Shown one piece after another: positions 6,223 to 8,777 of a DNA stretch of 8,777 nt; position 1 is the stretch's first letter, and each line of letters starts with the position of its first letter. Both the position numbers and the translations under genes were made by a program. Below the pieces are notes generated by a model. It had not been told where the DNA came from. It did not search any database and worked only from the letters and a program-made list of their open reading frames with translations. The DNA lies in NCBI GenBank assembly GCA_947372365.1, contig CANBTK010000045.1, forward strand, positions 1 through 8,777. Direction: 5' to 3'. This stretch comes from Flavipsychrobacter stenotrophus. Lineage in GTDB: Bacteria; Bacteroidota; Bacteroidia; Chitinophagales; Chitinophagaceae.

Positions 6223-7100
6223 TGTTTTACTTTATTGCTACGATTTTACTGAATGTGGTTATCTCGGTACTTTTTAAGGTATTCCCGAGGTACAAAATAG
6301 ATACGCTGCAAACGATAGTGGTTAACTACTGTGTTTGTGTTATTACGGGTAGCCTGTTTATAGGTAGGGTGCCATTTCATGTAGCCGAGCTGCAACAGCC
6401 CTGGTTCCCCTGGGCGGTGCTTATGGGCGCTGGCTTTATTTCTATTTTCAACCTGCTGGCATACTGTACTAGGGTTGATGGTATTACCACGGCAACTATA
6501 TCCAACAAGCTATCGCTGGTGATACCTGTGCTTTTCGCCATAGCCTTTTTTCATGAAGGGGCTGGTGTAGCTAAAATTGCAGGCATAGTGCTGGCGTTCC
6601 CGGCAGTATATTTAACTACAAGGGTAAAAGAAGATAACGGCAAAATACCTAACCTGCTATGGCCCATACTGCTGTTTGTAGGCAGCGGCCTGCTGGATAC
6701 CATTGTTAATTTTGTGCAGCACAACTACCTTGGCTCATCCGATGTGCAGGCAACTTATACCGTATTTGTGTTTGGCGTTGCTGCATGTATTGGGCTGGCT
6801 CTGGTGGCTACCCTGGTTTTACTCAAGAAGGTAAAGCTGGAAGCAAAAAACATTATTGCAGGCATAGCTATAGGCGTGCCTAACTACTTCTCCATTTACT
6901 TCCTTATCCGCAGCCTTAACAGCAATGTGATGCAAAGCTCAGCCTCCATACCCGTTATTAATATAGGTGTGTTGGTAGCATCTTCTCTGGCTGCAATAAT
7001 TTTCTTCAGGGAGAAAGTAAATACACAGCGTATAATAGGGCTGGTACTGGCTGTTGTGGCCATTTATTTAATCGCGTTTCAACCCGGGATGGCAAAATAA
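6222..7100 (+). CDS. DMT/EamA-type inner-membrane transporter
   Basis: The product has 292 residues, almost wholly hydrophobic, with about ten membrane helices arranged as two halves of five, as in EamA/DMT carriers. The first half ends with IAGIVLAFPAVYLTTR (about 118-134) and the second with RIIGLVLAVVAIYLIAF, the matching end of the repeated unit; a loop with charged residues (RVKEDNGKIPN) separates them. It should sit in the inner membrane and move a small metabolite, with the substrate unknown. It lies between ribD and a YigZ-family gene and overlaps the latter by one base (TAATG). A flavin or flavin-precursor substrate would fit the location, but nothing in the sequence shows it. I see no frameshift. 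Confidence 0.88.
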   Translation: MFYFIATILLNVVISVLFKVFPRYKIDTLQTIVVNYCVCVITGSLFIGRVPFHVAELQQPWFPWAVLMGAGFISIFNLLAYCTRVDGITTATISNKLSLVIPVLFAIAFFHEGAGVAKIAGIVLAFPAVYLTTRVKEDNGKIPNLLWPILLFVGSGLLDTIVNFVQHNYLGSSDVQATYTVFVFGVAACIGLALVATLVLLKKVKLEAKNIIAGIAIGVPNYFSIYFLIRSLNSNVMQSSASIPVINIGVLVASSLAAIIFFREKVNTQRIIGLVLAVVAIYLIAFQPGMAK

Positions 7101-7717
7101 TGGCAGCACCACACAAATATAAAACACTGGCAGGTACGGGCACCGGCGACTTCCGCGACAGGGGCAGTAAATTCCTGGCTTATGCCTACCCAATACAAAG
7201 CGTACAGGATGTAAAAGACAGGCTGCAGGCCCTTAAAAAGGAGCACCCCAAGGCGGTGCACCATTGCCTGGCCTGGCGCATAGGCACCGATGGCAGCCAG
7301 TACCGGGCCAGCGACGATGGCGAGCCGGCCGGCAGCGCCGGCAAGCCCATACTGGGGCAAATAGATAGCCTGGAGCTAACCAATACACTGGTGGTGGTGG
7401 TGCGTTATTTTGGCGGCAGCCTGCTGGGCGTGCCGGGGCTTATAAATGCCTACAAAACAGCAACACTACAATCGCTGGAAGGCATACCCAAAATAGAGAA
7501 ATGGGTGGAAGCACCCTACGAGTTTTCGTTCGACTATCCGGCGATGGGCGAGGTGTTGTACCTGCTCAAACAAAGCGAAGCCACTTTATATAAACAAGAC
7601 CTGCAGCTTTTCTGCATAGTAAATGCGGGCATACCTGTGCACCTTGCCGATGCCTGCCTTGCCAAGTTGACCGAAATAAGGGGCCTTACATTTAAGAAGG
7701 TAGAACCTGCTATATAA
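7100..7717 (+). CDS. YigZ/IMPACT-family protein
   Basis: The product has 205 residues, the normal length for bacterial YigZ. The N-terminal UPF0029 domain (about 1-125) shows the start RGSKFLAYA (21-29), HHCLAWRIG (54-62), SDDGEPAGSAGKPIL (71-85) and VVVRYFGGSLLGVPGL (99-114). The C-terminal part (about 135-200) corresponds to the DUF1949 domain, an alpha/beta fold found in these proteins. Eukaryotic IMPACT restrains the kinase GCN2, while the bacterial role is not settled; a link to translation or nucleic-acid binding has been proposed. The start ATG overlaps the transporter stop (TAATG), so the two are probably translated together, and queG begins 2 nt after its stop. The call is firm at family level. 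Confidence 0.93.
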   Translation: MAAPHKYKTLAGTGTGDFRDRGSKFLAYAYPIQSVQDVKDRLQALKKEHPKAVHHCLAWRIGTDGSQYRASDDGEPAGSAGKPILGQIDSLELTNTLVVVVRYFGGSLLGVPGLINAYKTATLQSLEGIPKIEKWVEAPYEFSFDYPAMGEVLYLLKQSEATLYKQDLQLFCIVNAGIPVHLADACLAKLTEIRGLTFKKVEPAI

Positions 7718-7719
7718 CT

Positions 7720-8661
7720 ATGCTACTAGCCGCCGAGCAACATACCGGACTGATTAAAACCGAAGCCCAGAGGCTTGGCTTCAACAGCTGTGGCATAGCC
7801 AGGGCAGTGCAGCTGGATGATGATGCCCTAAGGCTAGAACAATGGCTAAACAAAGGGCACCAGGCGGGCATGGGTTATATGGAGCGCAATTTTGACCTGC
7901 GCATAGACCCCCGGAAGCTGGTGCCGGGTGCAAAGTCGGTGATAACCCTCACGCTCAATTATTTCCCGGAAGAAAAGCAACAGCCGTATGCCCCTAAGAT
8001 TGCCAAATATGCCTGGGGCACCGATTACCACTTTGTAATAAGGGATAAGCTGAACCAACTGCTCGATTTTATAAAAGCCAATATTGGCGATGTGGATGGC
8101 CGTGGCTTTGTAGATAGTGCGCCTGTGCTAGAGCGTAGCTGGGCGGTGCGTAGCGGCCTGGGCTGGGTAGGCAAGAATGGCAACCTGCTCACCAGGCATT
8201 CAGGTTCGTTTTTTTTTATTGCTACATTAATCACCGACCTCAGTTTAATTGCGGATGCGCCCTTTGGCACCAGCCATTGCGGCACCTGCACGCGCTGCAT
8301 AGATGCCTGCCCTACCGATGCAATTATATCGCCGGCTGAAGTGGACGCGAATAAATGCATATCCTACCTTACCATAGAACTTAAAGATGCTTTGATACCG
8401 GGGGAGTTCCATAATAAAATGGAGGGCTGGATGTTTGGCTGCGACATTTGCCAGGACGTATGCCCCTGGAACCGTTTCTCCAAGCCCACCAGCGAACTTC
8501 ATTTTACGCCCATACCCGAAATCCTGGACCTGTCGCTGAAGCAGTGGGAGGATATGGAAGAGGAAGCCTTCAACAAAGCATTTAAAAGCTCGCCACTGAA
8601 ACGGGCCAAGCTGAAAGGCATATTGAGGAATGCAATGGCGGTGAAAGGGCTGCAGGGCTAG
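7720..8661 (+). CDS. queG: tRNA epoxyqueuosine(34) reductase QueG
   Basis: The product has 313 residues, typical of QueG. The enzyme uses cobalamin and two [4Fe-4S] clusters to reduce epoxyqueuosine to queuosine at the wobble position of GUN-anticodon tRNAs. The N-terminal cobalamin-binding region includes GYMERNFDLRIDPRKLVPG and the segment GFVDSAPVLERSWAVRSGLG, where Asp132 matches the proposed catalytic acid. Eight cluster cysteines are present: CGTCTRCIDAC (187, 190, 193, 197), Cys213 in KCISYLTIE, and CDICQDVC (241, 244, 248). All are intact, so activity is expected. The C-terminus ends without the HEAT-like repeat extension found in some longer QueG. It follows the YigZ gene by 2 nt and ends the visible group. 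A run of nine T bases (8209-8217) encodes part of the normal SFFF motif. Confidence 0.96.
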   Translation: MLLAAEQHTGLIKTEAQRLGFNSCGIARAVQLDDDALRLEQWLNKGHQAGMGYMERNFDLRIDPRKLVPGAKSVITLTLNYFPEEKQQPYAPKIAKYAWGTDYHFVIRDKLNQLLDFIKANIGDVDGRGFVDSAPVLERSWAVRSGLGWVGKNGNLLTRHSGSFFFIATLITDLSLIADAPFGTSHCGTCTRCIDACPTDAIISPAEVDANKCISYLTIELKDALIPGEFHNKMEGWMFGCDICQDVCPWNRFSKPTSELHFTPIPEILDLSLKQWEDMEEEAFNKAFKSSPLKRAKLKGILRNAMAVKGLQG

Positions 8662-8678
8662 GCGCATTTAATTGATAT

Positions 8679-8705
8679 CGGGCTTGCCTTGGGTGTGCCG
8701 GGCTT
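8679..8705. repeat. Two CGGGCTT copies 20 bp apart
   Basis: CGGGCTT occurs at 8679-8685 and 8699-8705, both on the same face of the helix given the 20-bp step, between queG and the next possible gene. It could be a binding site for a regulator of the next gene or chance. No intrinsic terminator is seen after queG. Confidence 0.2.
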
Positions 8706-8735
8706 TGGGTAAAATGAATATAGTGTGATTTTTTG
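8704..8735 (+). promoter_or_regulatory. Weak candidate promoter after queG
   Basis: TTTG (8704-8707) is followed after 20 nt by ATTTTTTG (8728-8735), six bases before an ATG at 8742. The spacing suits a Bacteroidota promoter, but the -7 box lacks the leading TA. Confidence 0.3.
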
Positions 8736-8741
8736 ATTAGC

Positions 8742-8777
8742 ATGGCTTCATTTACCCTTTCCAGTTCGCCTGTTAAA
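8742..8777 (+). CDS. Possible start of a further gene (cut by window edge)
   Basis: Twelve codons, MASFTLSSSPVK, are visible from an ATG with no stop before the edge. The short length prevents any family call. The minus strand is also open here in one frame, but it would have to run deep into queG, so I favour the plus-strand reading. Confidence 0.35.
   Translation, partial: MASFTLSSSPVK

Noticed and set aside
7322..7345. GCCGGC-rich inverted repeat
   Set aside because: It falls in the conserved DDGEPAGSAGKP coding motif of the YigZ-family gene and is explained by codon choice.
8245..8667. Minus-strand 140-residue frame
   Set aside because: It is a shadow of the Fe-S half of QueG, whose cysteine motifs are intact on the plus strand.

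Overview
The window looks like an ordinary chromosomal stretch of a Bacteroidota bacterium, most likely of the Chitinophagales/Chitinophagaceae type. The evidence is intermediate GC, heavy use of ATA (Ile) and AGG (Arg) codons, several start codons preceded by the Bacteroidota -7 element TAnnTTTG rather than a Shine-Dalgarno site, and protein families typical of that phylum. I see no insertion sequence, integrase, phage gene, CRISPR array, tRNA or rRNA.

Left part, minus strand (1-1721): a FeoA-like small protein, then an MCE/MlaD-family lipid-transport protein, then the 5' end of an OstA/LptA-like envelope protein that runs off the left edge. The last two belong to outer-membrane lipid handling. 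FeoA is an orphan, with no feoB in view.

Middle part, minus strand (1821-4092): a tight four-gene unit reading leftwards. It encodes a DoxX-like membrane protein, a DUF2071 protein, a membrane-anchored SAM-methyltransferase-like protein with a divergent motif I, and a small four-helix membrane protein. Junctions are 1 nt, a 13-nt overlap and a 17-nt overlap, so the genes are probably co-translated. No pathway is known to me for this set; it is the least explained part of the window.

A short divergent control region (4093-4203) has a -7-type promoter on each side and a small dyad between them.

Right part, plus strand (4204-8661): an uncharacterised lipoprotein, the bifunctional riboflavin enzyme RibD, a DMT/EamA-type transporter, a YigZ/IMPACT-family protein and epoxyqueuosine reductase QueG. 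From ribD on, the genes are closely packed (47, -1 and 2 nt apart). A seven-codon ORF with a strong G-rich ribosome site ends on the transporter's start codon (TGATG) and may couple its translation. The window ends 36 nt into what may be another plus-strand gene.

I do not see a clearly new biological system. The best leads are the four-gene membrane/methyltransferase unit, the leader ORF before the transporter, and the unclear start of the OstA-like gene.
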